From assembly GCF_001552135.1 (NCBI RefSeq), contig NZ_BCQP01000033.1:1-42927 (forward strand): a stretch of DNA of 42,927 bases. Reading direction: 5' to 3'. This DNA comes from Actinomadura chibensis NBRC 106107. GTDB taxonomy: Bacteria > Actinomycetota > Actinomycetes > Streptosporangiales > Streptosporangiaceae. The notes below the pieces were generated by a model. It was not told where the DNA came from and made no database searches. It was given only the letters and a program-made list of their open reading frames with translations. The position numbers and the translations under genes were made by a program. Position 1 is the first letter of the stretch, and each line of letters opens with the position of its first letter. Of the stretch, positions 32,699 through 41,065 are shown piece after piece.

Positions 32699-32724
32699 TA
32701 CGACAACGATATATCGAAGACGTA
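32699..32724. promoter_or_regulatory. Probable PadR operator (palindrome)
   Basis: An imperfect 26-bp palindrome with the perfect core CGATATATCG (32707-32716) and symmetric outer TACG (32699-32702) and CGTA (32721-32724); 10 of 13 positions match between arms. It is an AT-rich island in GC-rich DNA, 35 bp upstream of the padR start, where autoregulating PadR proteins bind. Confidence 0.65.
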
Positions 32725-32880
32725 CTGTCGCGCCAGATGGTTCCCACCGGGCCCGTCCCTGCCGGATGCTGTCTCGTAGCCGGGTCCGGGGCCGCGCGCC
32801 GGACCCGGGCATGATCCATAAATCCCGTCATCGCCGTCTGATCGCCAGGAATCCTGGGTAACAGCGGTAAAGGGAGGGCC

Positions 32881-34866
32881 ATGGGCACACACGAAGCGGT
32901 GACCGCGCGCGACGCGGTGCTGGCCCCGGCGGACGCGGCGCGCCGCCCGCTCCGCGTCCGCCGGGAACTGCTCGCCGGACTGCTGCTGTTCTCGCTGTAC
33001 GCGCTGGTCACGCGGCTCCCCGAGCAGGGCAGGACGGCGGCGGCCCGAGCCCACGGCGAGGCGATCTTCCGGCTGGAGAAGTCGCTCCACCTCGACGTCG
33101 AGCCCACGCTCAACGGGTGGCTCGCCGACCAGTCGGTGCTCCGCGTCCTCGCGAACTACGAGTACGCGATCACCTACATCGCGAGCGCGCTGGCCCTGCT
33201 GGTGTGGCTGTTCCTCCGCCATCCCGAGCGGTACCGGACGGCACGCAACGGGTTCATCCTGCTCAACCTCGGCGGGCTGACCTGCTTCGCGTTGTACCCG
33301 GTCATGCCGCCGCGCCTGATGCCCGACCTCGGGTTCGTCGACACGGTCCTGCTCGGAAGGACGTGGGGGTCGTGGGGCTCGCCGCTGGTCGAGCACGCCG
33401 ACAAGTTCGCCGCCGTCCCGTCCCTGCACATGGGCTGGACGCTGTGGGTCGGCGTCGAGCTGGCCCGGGTGAACGCGCGCCGCTGGGTGCAGGTGGTGAA
33501 CGCGGCGCACGTCCTCGTCACGCTGTACGTGATCCTCGCGACCGCCAACCACTACATCCTGGACGCGGCCGCCGCCGTCCCGTTCGTCGCCGCCGCCGTG
33601 TACGCGGCCGACCGCATCGGCCGCGCGCCGTCCGCCCGCGTCCAGGGCCCGGACGCGTTCTTCCTCGCCGTGGAGACCCCCGCCGCGCCGCAGCAGGCCG
33701 GTGGCGTGATCATGCTGGACACCGAGCGCGGACCCGTCCATCGGGACGATCTCATCCGCGTGATCCAGGAGCGGCTGGACGGGCTGCCCCGGTTCCGGCA
33801 GCGGCTCGTCCGACGGGGGCGCTGGCGCCGTCCCGTCTGGGCCGACCACGACACGGTGGACTGGGAGTGGCACGTCCCCGAGCGGCACGTCGACGGCATG
33901 GCCGGGCTGCGCGCGCTGGTCGCGGAGATCCAGTCCGAGGCGCTGCCGCTCGACCGGCCGCCGTGGCGGATGGTCGTCGTGCAGGGCGCCGAGCCCGGCC
34001 GCACCGCCGTCGTGTACCTGATGCACCACGTCGTCGCCGACGGCGTCGGGATCGTCGCGCAGGCGATGTACCTGATGGAGCCCCCGCCCGACAACCTCGG
34101 CGCGAAGTTCCCGCGCAAGCCGTTCCAGAAGGCGCTAGCGACCGTGGTGGGGCTCGGCCAGCTCGCCACCGCCGTGTCGAAGCCGGAGCCGCTGCCCGCG
34201 AGCGGGACGTCCGACCGCCGCTACGGCACGATGCAGCTCCCGCTGAAGACCGTGCGGGACGTGGGCCGCCGCTACGGCGCCCGCGTCACCGACGTCGTGC
34301 TGTGCGCGGTCGCGGGCGCGCTGAACCGGGTCGTCAGCGAGGAGGACGGCAGGCCCGGCACGTGCCGCGTCGCCGTCCCGCTGATGATGCGGCCGCCGGG
34401 CAGCGCCATGGTCGGCAACCACACGACGGCCGTCATGGTGGACCTGCCGATCGGGAAGATGACCGAGCCCGACCGGCTCGCGGAGATCGCGCGGCGCGGC
34501 CGGGTGCTGCGCTCCGGCACCCGCGCGCAGGCCGCCTGGTTCGTGATGTGGCAGGCCGGACGGGTCATGCCCGCCCCGCTGCACGCCCGCTTCGCCCGGA
34601 TGTCCTACAGCGGCCGGTTCCTCCAGGGGACGGTGTCGAGCCTCCCCGGCCCGGACAAGCAGCTCTGGCTGGCGGGCGCGCCGCTCACCGCCGTGTTCCC
34701 GATCGTCCCGCTGGCGCCCGGCGCGCCGCTCGCCATCGCGGGCCTCGGCGTCGACCGCGACCTGTGCTTCGGACTCTCGCTCGACCCGGGCCTCACCGAC
34801 GACGCGGACGCGCTGATGGACGCCGTCCGCGACATCATCGAGGAACTGAGGGACGAACCCGAGTGA
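32881..34866 (+). CDS. PAP2 phosphatase / WS-DGAT acyltransferase fusion
   Basis: A 661-residue two-domain protein; ATG 32881 follows GGGAGGGCC. Residues ~25-250 are a PAP2 (Aur1-like) membrane domain with about six segments, His183 in PSLHMGW and His224...Asp228 in ATANHYILD. From ~255 (GPDAFFLAVETPAAPQQAGGVIMLD) begins a wax-ester synthase/diacylglycerol acyltransferase domain with the catalytic HHxxxDG at His382-His383...Asp387 (MHHVVADGVG), RPPWRMVVV before it and VGNHTTAVMVDLP after it. In sequence order it could dephosphorylate phosphatidic acid and then acylate the diacylglycerol to triacylglycerol. The acyltransferase part is about 400 residues, slightly short. Such fusions are known in actinomycete genomes, but I know of no functional study. 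Confidence 0.85.
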   Translation: MGTHEAVTARDAVLAPADAARRPLRVRRELLAGLLLFSLYALVTRLPEQGRTAAARAHGEAIFRLEKSLHLDVEPTLNGWLADQSVLRVLANYEYAITYIASALALLVWLFLRHPERYRTARNGFILLNLGGLTCFALYPVMPPRLMPDLGFVDTVLLGRTWGSWGSPLVEHADKFAAVPSLHMGWTLWVGVELARVNARRWVQVVNAAHVLVTLYVILATANHYILDAAAAVPFVAAAVYAADRIGRAPSARVQGPDAFFLAVETPAAPQQAGGVIMLDTERGPVHRDDLIRVIQERLDGLPRFRQRLVRRGRWRRPVWADHDTVDWEWHVPERHVDGMAGLRALVAEIQSEALPLDRPPWRMVVVQGAEPGRTAVVYLMHHVVADGVGIVAQAMYLMEPPPDNLGAKFPRKPFQKALATVVGLGQLATAVSKPEPLPASGTSDRRYGTMQLPLKTVRDVGRRYGARVTDVVLCAVAGALNRVVSEEDGRPGTCRVAVPLMMRPPGSAMVGNHTTAVMVDLPIGKMTEPDRLAEIARRGRVLRSGTRAQAAWFVMWQAGRVMPAPLHARFARMSYSGRFLQGTVSSLPGPDKQLWLAGAPLTAVFPIVPLAPGAPLAIAGLGVDRDLCFGLSLDPGLTDDADALMDAVRDIIEELRDEPE

Positions 34867-34873
34867 CCCGCGG

Positions 34874-34890
34874 TGACCGGAGAGCGGTCA
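34874..34890. terminator. Small hairpin between converging acyltransferase fusion and hpnH
   Basis: TGACCG (34874-34879) pairs with CGGTCA (34885-34890) around a GAGAG loop in the 21-bp gap between converging genes; the right arm includes the hpnH stop codon. Confidence 0.35.
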
Positions 34891-35892
34891 GATGCTCCGG
34901 ACGGCGCGCAGCGACTCCTTGAGCGAGCCCATCGTCGCGAAGACGGCGGTGGGCTCGTAGCCGCAGTGCGCCATGCAGTTGGCGCAGCGGTCGTCCTTGC
35001 CGCGCCCGTAGGAGTCCCAGTCGGTGGTGTCGAGGAGCTCCTGGTAGGTGGCGGTGTAGCCGTCGTCCATCAGGTAGCAGGGACGCTGCCAGCCCTTCAG
35101 CGAGTACGACGGGATCGCCCACGCCGTGCAGGGGAAGTCGACCTTCCCCTCAAGGAAGTCCAGGAACAGGGGCGAGTGGTTGAAGCGCCACTTCTTGCGG
35201 CGGCCGTCGGCGAACGCCTTGCGGAACAGCTCCCGCGTCTCCTGGACGCCGAGGAAGTGCTCCTGGTCGGGCGCCTTCTCGTAGGCGTACGCGGGCGAGA
35301 TCATCATCTGGTCGACGCGCAGGTCGTCGTTCAGGAAGTCGAGCACGTCGATCACGGTCTTCGGGGTGTCGGTGTTGAACACGGTCGTGTTCGTCGTCAC
35401 CCGGAAGCCGCGCTCGCGGCACGTCCTGATCGCCGCGACGGCCTGGTCGAACACGCCGTCCTTGCAGACGGACGCGTCGTGCCGCTCGCGCAGCCCGTCC
35501 AGGTGGACGGCCCAGGCGAAGTACCGCGACGGCTCGAACATGTCGATCTTCTTCGGGATCAGCGCCGCGTTCGTGCAGAGGAACACGTACCGCTTCATCT
35601 TGACCAGCTCGGCGACCAGTTCGCCGATCCGCGGGTGCATGAGCGGCTCGCCGCCCGCGATCGACACCATCGGCGCGCCGCACTCGCGGATCGCGGCGAC
35701 GGCCTGCTCCACCGGCATCCGCTGCTTGAGCACGTCCGCCGGGTGCTGGATCTTCCCGCAGCCCGCGCACGCCAGGTTGCACGCGTAGAGCGGTTCCAGC
35801 TCGACGAGCAGCGGGAACCGCTTGCGCCCGGCCAGCCGGTTGCGCAGCACGTACGCGCCGATGCGGAGGCTCTGGCGCAGTGGCATCGCCAT
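34888..35892 (-). CDS. hpnH: Adenosyl-hopene transferase HpnH (radical SAM)
   Basis: A 334-residue radical SAM enzyme that joins the 5'-deoxyadenosyl group to diploptene, making adenosylhopane, first step of extended hopanoids. The [4Fe-4S] cysteines are Cys38, Cys42 and Cys45 (YACNLACAGCG); SIAGGEPLMHP is the SAM-binding strand, and the C-terminal SPOUT-like extension has DDRCANCMAHCGYEPT (DUF3463 region). Start ATG 35892 lies 3 bp after the shc stop; an ATG at 35886 is an alternative. hpnG, which would remove adenine in the next step, is not in the window. Confidence 0.95.
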   Translation of the reverse strand: MAMPLRQSLRIGAYVLRNRLAGRKRFPLLVELEPLYACNLACAGCGKIQHPADVLKQRMPVEQAVAAIRECGAPMVSIAGGEPLMHPRIGELVAELVKMKRYVFLCTNAALIPKKIDMFEPSRYFAWAVHLDGLRERHDASVCKDGVFDQAVAAIRTCRERGFRVTTNTTVFNTDTPKTVIDVLDFLNDDLRVDQMMISPAYAYEKAPDQEHFLGVQETRELFRKAFADGRRKKWRFNHSPLFLDFLEGKVDFPCTAWAIPSYSLKGWQRPCYLMDDGYTATYQELLDTTDWDSYGRGKDDRCANCMAHCGYEPTAVFATMGSLKESLRAVRSI

Positions 35893-35895
35893 CTC

Positions 35896-37788
35896 TCACG
35901 ACCCCTTCAGGTAGCGGCCCAGCGCGCTGAGGGGGAACACCAGGCGGTACAGGTGGTAGTTGATGTAGAAGTCGCCGGGGAACCCGGTGCCGGTGAAGTG
36001 GTCCTCGTCCCAGGTCCCGTCCGGGCGCTGGTGGTCGACGAGCCAGCGGACGCCGCGCTCGGTGGCCTCCCCGCGCTCGCCCGCGGCGAGCAGCGCCAGC
36101 AGCGCCCACGCCGTCTGCGACGCCGTGGACGCGCCGTGCCCCACCCACGACCGGTCGCGGTAGGACCGCAGGTCCTCGCCCCAGCCGCCGTCGTCGCGCT
36201 GGTGGCGCTCCAGCCAGCCGACCGCGTCCCTGATCGCCGGCTTGTCGGGGCGCACCCCGGCCGCGACCAGCGCGGGGACGACGCTGCCCGTCCCGTACAC
36301 GTGGTTCGCGCCCCACCGGCCGAACCACGAGCCGTCCGGCTCCTGCGCCTTGAGCAGCCACACGACGGCCCGCTTGACGAGCAGCGAGTCGGCCATGCCG
36401 CGGTGCGCCATCGCCTCCACGACGTGCGCGGTGACGTCCGCGGACGGCGGGTCGATCACCTCGCCGAAGTCGCAGAACGGCAGCCTGCGGCACAGCGCGC
36501 GGGTGTTGTCGGCGTCGAACGCGGCGAACCCGCCGTCCTTCGACGCCATCCCGGCCATCCAGCGCACGCCCCGCTCGATCGCGGGCTCGGCCAGCGGATG
36601 CCGGACGCGGTTCAGCGCGATCACCGCCTCGGCGGTGTCGTCGACGTCGGGGTAGACGTCGTTGTCGAACTCGAACGCCCACCCGCCGGGCGGCAGGCCG
36701 GGACGCCGCACCGACCAGTCGCCGGGCCCCCTGACCTCCTCGCCGATCACCCAGCCCGCGGCCCGCTCCAGCGCCGGGTGCCCGGCGGGCAGGCCCGCGT
36801 CGGACAGCGCGGTCATCGCGAGGACGGTGTCCCACACCGGCGACTGGCACGCTTCGAGGCGGCGGCCCCGGTCGTCCCTGATCGTGAACCGTTCGAGGCC
36901 GTCCAGCCCGCGCTGGATGACGGGGTGGTCCACGCCGTAGCCGAGCAGGTGCAGCGCGAGCAGCGAGTACACCCACGGCGGCTGGATGCCGCCCCACGAG
37001 CCGTCCCGCTCCTGGCGCGCGACGATCCACTCGGCGGCGCGGCGCAGCGCGGCCCGCCGCAGCCCCTTCACCGGGCGCCGCTCGTACCCGCGCAGCGCCC
37101 GGTCGAGGGTCTGGAACGCCATGTCCCAGCCGGGCCGGACGCGGGCGCGCGGGCGCGGCGCGTCGTAGCCGGGGTACAGCTCGTCCAGCGCGAACGGCAG
37201 CGGCCGGACGGGACGCAGCGCCGCCACCACGGTCAGCGGCACGATCGTCTGCCGCGCCCAGCACGCGAAGTCGTACACGTTCAGCGGGAACCAGCGCGGC
37301 AGGAAGATCATCTCGGGGGGCACGACGGGCAGCTCGTCCCAGGGCCAGCGGCCGAACATCGCCAGCCAGAACCGGGTGAACACCCGCGTCGCGGGGATGC
37401 CGCCCGCGCTCCGGACGTGCGCGGCGGCGCGGAGCATGTGGTCGGCGTCCGGCGGGTCGCCCGCGAGCCGCAGCGCCACGTACGCCTCGACCGTCGTCGA
37501 CAGGTCGGGCGGGCCGTCGTGGAAGTTGGCCCAGGCGCCGTCCGCGGCCTGCTGCGACCTGATCCAGCGGGCCGCCTCGCGGGTGTCGTCCTCGGTGCGG
37601 ATGCCGAGGAACTCGCGGAGGAGCATGTCCTCGGCGTCCATCGTGACGTTGGTCTGGAGCTCGCCCTTCCACCAGCCCTGCGGCGACTGGAGGAGGAGAA
37701 GGTGCTCGCGGGCGGCGTCCAGCGCGTTCGCCGCCGTCCGGGGCGCGGTGCTCTCGGAGGTGTCGGGTGTCTGCTCGGTCGCTGTCAT
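35896..37788 (-). CDS. shc: Squalene-hopene cyclase
   Basis: A 630-residue triterpene cyclase turning squalene into hopene/hopanol at the membrane. Catalytic Asp motif DVDDTA at residues 381-386, several QW repeats (GDWSVRRPGLPPGGWAFEF, DGSWFGRWGANHVYGT, DDGGWGEDL, DGTWDEDHFTGTGFPGDFYINYHLY), and WPWDELPVVPPE upstream. The C-terminal FPGDFYINYHLYR.VFPL.ALGRY is typical. ATG 37788 follows directly the stop of the polyprenyl synthase gene. Length normal for the family. Confidence 0.96.
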   Translation of the reverse strand: MTATEQTPDTSESTAPRTAANALDAAREHLLLLQSPQGWWKGELQTNVTMDAEDMLLREFLGIRTEDDTREAARWIRSQQAADGAWANFHDGPPDLSTTVEAYVALRLAGDPPDADHMLRAAAHVRSAGGIPATRVFTRFWLAMFGRWPWDELPVVPPEMIFLPRWFPLNVYDFACWARQTIVPLTVVAALRPVRPLPFALDELYPGYDAPRPRARVRPGWDMAFQTLDRALRGYERRPVKGLRRAALRRAAEWIVARQERDGSWGGIQPPWVYSLLALHLLGYGVDHPVIQRGLDGLERFTIRDDRGRRLEACQSPVWDTVLAMTALSDAGLPAGHPALERAAGWVIGEEVRGPGDWSVRRPGLPPGGWAFEFDNDVYPDVDDTAEAVIALNRVRHPLAEPAIERGVRWMAGMASKDGGFAAFDADNTRALCRRLPFCDFGEVIDPPSADVTAHVVEAMAHRGMADSLLVKRAVVWLLKAQEPDGSWFGRWGANHVYGTGSVVPALVAAGVRPDKPAIRDAVGWLERHQRDDGGWGEDLRSYRDRSWVGHGASTASQTAWALLALLAAGERGEATERGVRWLVDHQRPDGTWDEDHFTGTGFPGDFYINYHLYRLVFPLSALGRYLKGS

Positions 37789-38799
37789 TCAGTGGTCCCG
37801 GCGGGTGATGAAGTCGGCGATGTGCAGGAACTCGGCGCGGACGGCGTCCGGCAGCCGCGCGGTGACGAGGTGCTCGGCGGCCCGCTGGATCCGGCGCTCG
37901 GCCTCCAGCTCGGCCCACGCGCGCCCGCCCGCCGCCTCGACCAGCGGCGGGATCGCGGCGAGCTCGTCCTCGGTCCGCTCCGGCTGCGCGTACAGCTCGG
38001 CGAGCCGCTTCGCCTCCGGGCCGTCCGCGTTCAGCGCCGCGACGACCGGCAGCGACATCTTGCGGGACCGGACGTCCGACAGCGCGGGCTTGCCCGTGGC
38101 CGCCGGGTCGCCCCACAGGCCGAGCAGGTCGTCGACGAGCTGGAACGCGATGCCGAGGTCGGCGCCGAACGCCTCCAGCGCCGCCGCCAGCGGGTCGGGC
38201 GCGCCGTCCAGGACGGCCCCGATCGAGCACGAGCAGGCGATCAGCGCGGCCGTCTTGTCCGACGACATCGCGACGCACTCGTCCACGCCGATCTGCCGGC
38301 GCGTCTCGAAGTCCATGTCGAGCGACTGGCCCGCGATGAGCCGCCGGGTCGTCACCGCCACCGCCCGCGCCGCCCGCGACGAGCCCTGGCCGGGCGCTTC
38401 GAGCAGCACCTCCAGCGCGAGCGCGAGCAGCGCGTCCCCGGCGAGGATCGCCGACGGCTCGCCGAACACGGTCCACGCGGCGGGCCGGTGCCGCCGCGTC
38501 CGGTCGCGGTCCATGATGTCGTCGTGCAGCAGCGAGAACGCGTGCACCAGCTCGACCGCGACCGCGCCGGGCAGGCCGCTCTCCGGCGGCGCCAGCGCGG
38601 CCCGCGCGGACAGCAGCGCCAGCGCGGGGCGCAGCGCCTTCCCGGCGGGCGCGTCGCGCGGGTGCCCCTCCTCGTCGGTCCAGCCGAGGTGGTAGGCGGC
38701 GACGCGGTAGGTGCGCGGGTCGAGCCGTCCGACGGCGGCGCGCAGCGCCCCGTCGACCAGCTCGCGGACATCGGTCATCGAGACCGGAACGGCGGTCAT
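37789..38799 (-). CDS. Polyprenyl diphosphate synthase (FPP/GGPP synthase type) of hopanoid operon
   Basis: A 336-residue trans-isoprenyl diphosphate synthase. First Asp-rich motif DDIMD (residues 93-97, LLHDDIMDRDRTRRHRP), second QLVDDLLGLWGDPAATGKP (Gly instead of Asp at the fifth place, as in many actinomycete proteins). Lys in KALRPAL and the RSRKMSLPVVAALN segment are conserved. It should supply farnesyl diphosphate for the HpnCDE route. Coupled to hpnE by ATGA. Exact chain length cannot be told from sequence, because the residues before the first motif (AFSLL) are not decisive. Confidence 0.88.
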   Translation of the reverse strand: MTAVPVSMTDVRELVDGALRAAVGRLDPRTYRVAAYHLGWTDEEGHPRDAPAGKALRPALALLSARAALAPPESGLPGAVAVELVHAFSLLHDDIMDRDRTRRHRPAAWTVFGEPSAILAGDALLALALEVLLEAPGQGSSRAARAVAVTTRRLIAGQSLDMDFETRRQIGVDECVAMSSDKTAALIACSCSIGAVLDGAPDPLAAALEAFGADLGIAFQLVDDLLGLWGDPAATGKPALSDVRSRKMSLPVVAALNADGPEAKRLAELYAQPERTEDELAAIPPLVEAAGGRAWAELEAERRIQRAAEHLVTARLPDAVRAEFLHIADFITRRDH

Positions 38800-40151
38800 C
38801 GGTCCCTCACCCCTTCCAGGTGGCGACGGACCAGCCGCGCGGCGGTCAGGCCGCTGCGCACTGCTCCCTCCATCGTGTCGGGCCAGCCCGTGTCGGTCCA
38901 CGCGCCGGCGAGGAACAGTCCGGGCGCCCGCGTCGCCGCGCCCGGCCGGGCCGCGGCCGTGCCGGGACGCTGCCGGAACGTCGCCCGGCGCTCCCGCGTC
39001 ACGAACACCTCCCGGACCTTCGCGTCCCGCGCGGCGGGCAGCAGCCGCCGCAACTCCGGCAGGAACCGGGCGCGCAGCTCGGCGGCGGGCATGTCGATCC
39101 AGCGGTCCGCCGCCGACAGCGACACCGCGAGGTACTGGCCGGAGTGCAGGCCGCTCACGGCCGTCCGGTCGAACACCCACTGCACGGGCGAGCCGACGGC
39201 GGCGGCGAACGGGGCGTGCCTCGGGACGCGGGCCCTGCCGATCGCCGGGCCGTGCAGCACCTTGCGGTCGTAGACGACGTGGACGTTCACGATCGGGCTG
39301 GCGTCCAGCTCGTCCCAGCGCAGCGGGTCGGGCAGCGCCTGCGCGGGCAGCAGCCGCGCCGCCGCCTCGTGCGGCACCGCCAGCACCACCGCGTCGGCGG
39401 CCATCGGGACGCCGTCCACGACGACCTTCGGGTCGGTCGTGACGGCCTCGACCTTCGCCTTCAGCCGGACCGTCCCGCCCATCTCGGCGATGCGGCGCAG
39501 CGCGGGCCCGCCGTGCAGCTCGTCCAGCGGGACGAGCGGCACCCCGATGTCGGCGGCGTCCGGACGGCCGAACAGCGCCCGCCGGCACACCATCGCCGAC
39601 AGCCCGAGCGCGGCGTCGTCGACCTCGGCGTTCAGCGCGGACGTGAGGAACAGCCCCCACAGCGCCTGCCGGGCCCACGCCCGCTGGCCGCGCCCGGCGA
39701 GCCACGTCCCGGCCGCGACGCCGTCGAGGTCCGGGTCGTCCGGGTCGAGCCGGCGCAGCGCCGCCGCCGCGCGGACGGCCCGCGCCCGGTCGGTGACCGG
39801 CAGCGGCGCGTACCGCGCGAGGGCGGGCAGCAGGTGCAGCGGGCTCGGCAGGTTGGAGCGGCGCAGCCGCCCCGGCTCGGTCCCGGGGCGCAGCACCGGG
39901 ACGTCGAACCGCTCCTGCACCTCCACCAGGTGCTCGGCGCGCAGCCTGCGCAGCAGCCCCTGGTAGGCGGTGCAGCACCGGAGGAACACGTGCTGCCCGT
40001 TGTCGACCCGCAGGTCGCCGCGCGCGAACGAATGGGTGGCGCCGCCGAGCCACGGCCGCGACTCCACCAGCGTCACCGGCACGCCCGACTCCTGGAGCGC
40101 GACGGCCGCGCTGATCCCGGCGAGGCCGCCGCCCACGATCACGACGCTCAC
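38796..40151 (-). CDS. hpnE: Hydroxysqualene dehydroxylase HpnE (FAD amine oxidase family)
   Basis: A 451-residue flavoprotein. FAD-binding dinucleotide fold at N-terminus (VVIVGGGLAGISAAVALQ..G..VTLVE), RPWLGGATHSF and DNGQHVFLRCC nearby, C-terminal GLFLAGAWTDTGWPDTMEGAVRSGLTAA. HpnE reduces hydroxysqualene to squalene using reduced FAD. GTG 40151 overlaps the hpnD stop (GTGA). Carotenoid desaturases are a neighbouring family but the hpnCD context fixes the call. Confidence 0.93.
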   Translation of the reverse strand: MSVVIVGGGLAGISAAVALQESGVPVTLVESRPWLGGATHSFARGDLRVDNGQHVFLRCCTAYQGLLRRLRAEHLVEVQERFDVPVLRPGTEPGRLRRSNLPSPLHLLPALARYAPLPVTDRARAVRAAAALRRLDPDDPDLDGVAAGTWLAGRGQRAWARQALWGLFLTSALNAEVDDAALGLSAMVCRRALFGRPDAADIGVPLVPLDELHGGPALRRIAEMGGTVRLKAKVEAVTTDPKVVVDGVPMAADAVVLAVPHEAAARLLPAQALPDPLRWDELDASPIVNVHVVYDRKVLHGPAIGRARVPRHAPFAAAVGSPVQWVFDRTAVSGLHSGQYLAVSLSAADRWIDMPAAELRARFLPELRRLLPAARDAKVREVFVTRERRATFRQRPGTAAARPGAATRAPGLFLAGAWTDTGWPDTMEGAVRSGLTAARLVRRHLEGVRDR

Positions 40152-41065
40152 CGCTCCACCCCCGACATCGCCCGCGCCGCCACCACGGCCTTCTGCCACG
40201 TCGGCAGCGACAGCCGGGTGTTCAGCGCGGCGGACGGGCGGGCCGCGATGTTCTCCAGCAGCCGCCGGTAGATGCCCGCCATCGCCGCCGTGCAGGCGGC
40301 GCTGCGCCGGTCGAGCAGCGGCAGCAGCCGCAGCCCCTCGGCGTACCAGGCCCGCGCCCGGTCCGCCTGGTAGGCGACCAGCTCGTCCAGCCGCCGGGGC
40401 GGGTCGGTGAACCGGCCGGAGTCGTCCAGGGCGAGCGTGCAGCCGAACCGCTCCAGGTCCTCGGCGGGCAGGTAGATCCGCCCGGCGAGCCGGTCCTCGC
40501 GCAGGTCGCGCAGGATGTTGGTGAGCTGGAGCGCGACGCCGAGCGAGTCGGCGAGGCCCTCCGCGCGCTGCCTGCCGTCCGAGCCGAACACGCCGAGCGA
40601 GAGGCGGCCGACCGTCCCGGCGACGCGCTGGCAGTAGCGCAGCAGGTCGTCGAACGTCTTGTAGTCGGCGCCGCGGACGTCGTCCTCGCAGCCGTCGATC
40701 AGCTCGTCGAACGCCTCCAGCGGGATCGGGTAGCGGGCCGCCGCGTCCGCCAGCGCGATCAGCACCGGGTGGCCCTCCAGCGCCCGGGCGTCCGCGCGCG
40801 AGCGCAGCACGTCCTGGACGGTCGCGAGGCGCCGCCGCGACCGGTCCAGCAGGTCGAGCCGGACGCACGCGGGCTCGGGGCCGTCCCCGATGTCGTCGAC
40901 GCCGCGCGCGAACGCGTAGACCGCGCTCATCGCCCGCCGCTTCGGGCCCGGCATCAGCCGGATCCCGTAGGAGAAGTTGCGGGCCTCCTCGCGGACCACC
41001 CGCTCGCAGTGCCGATAGGCGTCCTGGACCCCGTCGGCGCCCGCGCGGACCTCCGAAACCGTCAT
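40148..41065 (-). CDS. hpnD: Presqualene diphosphate synthase HpnD
   Basis: A 305-residue squalene/phytoene synthase family enzyme joining two farnesyl diphosphates to presqualene diphosphate. Both Asp motifs are present: AFARGVDDIGD and LTNILRDLREDRLAGRIYLPAEDLERFG. ATG 41065 is preferred (ATGA overlap with hpnC, GGGAAGGGG 6 bases upstream) over ATG 41071, which would leave no spacing. Distinguished from HpnC by the full second motif with NILRD. Cytoplasmic, membrane-associated. Confidence 0.93.
   Translation of the reverse strand: MTVSEVRAGADGVQDAYRHCERVVREEARNFSYGIRLMPGPKRRAMSAVYAFARGVDDIGDGPEPACVRLDLLDRSRRRLATVQDVLRSRADARALEGHPVLIALADAAARYPIPLEAFDELIDGCEDDVRGADYKTFDDLLRYCQRVAGTVGRLSLGVFGSDGRQRAEGLADSLGVALQLTNILRDLREDRLAGRIYLPAEDLERFGCTLALDDSGRFTDPPRRLDELVAYQADRARAWYAEGLRLLPLLDRRSAACTAAMAGIYRRLLENIAARPSAALNTRLSLPTWQKAVVAARAMSGVER

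Noticed and set aside
34873..39273. A very long plus-strand open frame opposite the hopanoid genes
   Set aside because: It is antisense to hpnH, shc and the polyprenyl synthase, encodes Arg/Val/Asp/Gly-rich sequence with no recognisable domain, and arises from GC-biased third positions of the real genes.
38796..40151. Carotenoid desaturase or phytoene synthase cluster instead of hopanoid genes
   Set aside because: Presence of shc and hpnH, two squalene synthase-like genes and the HpnE-type flavoprotein in order fits squalene/hopanoid synthesis; no carotenoid cyclase or ketolase is present.
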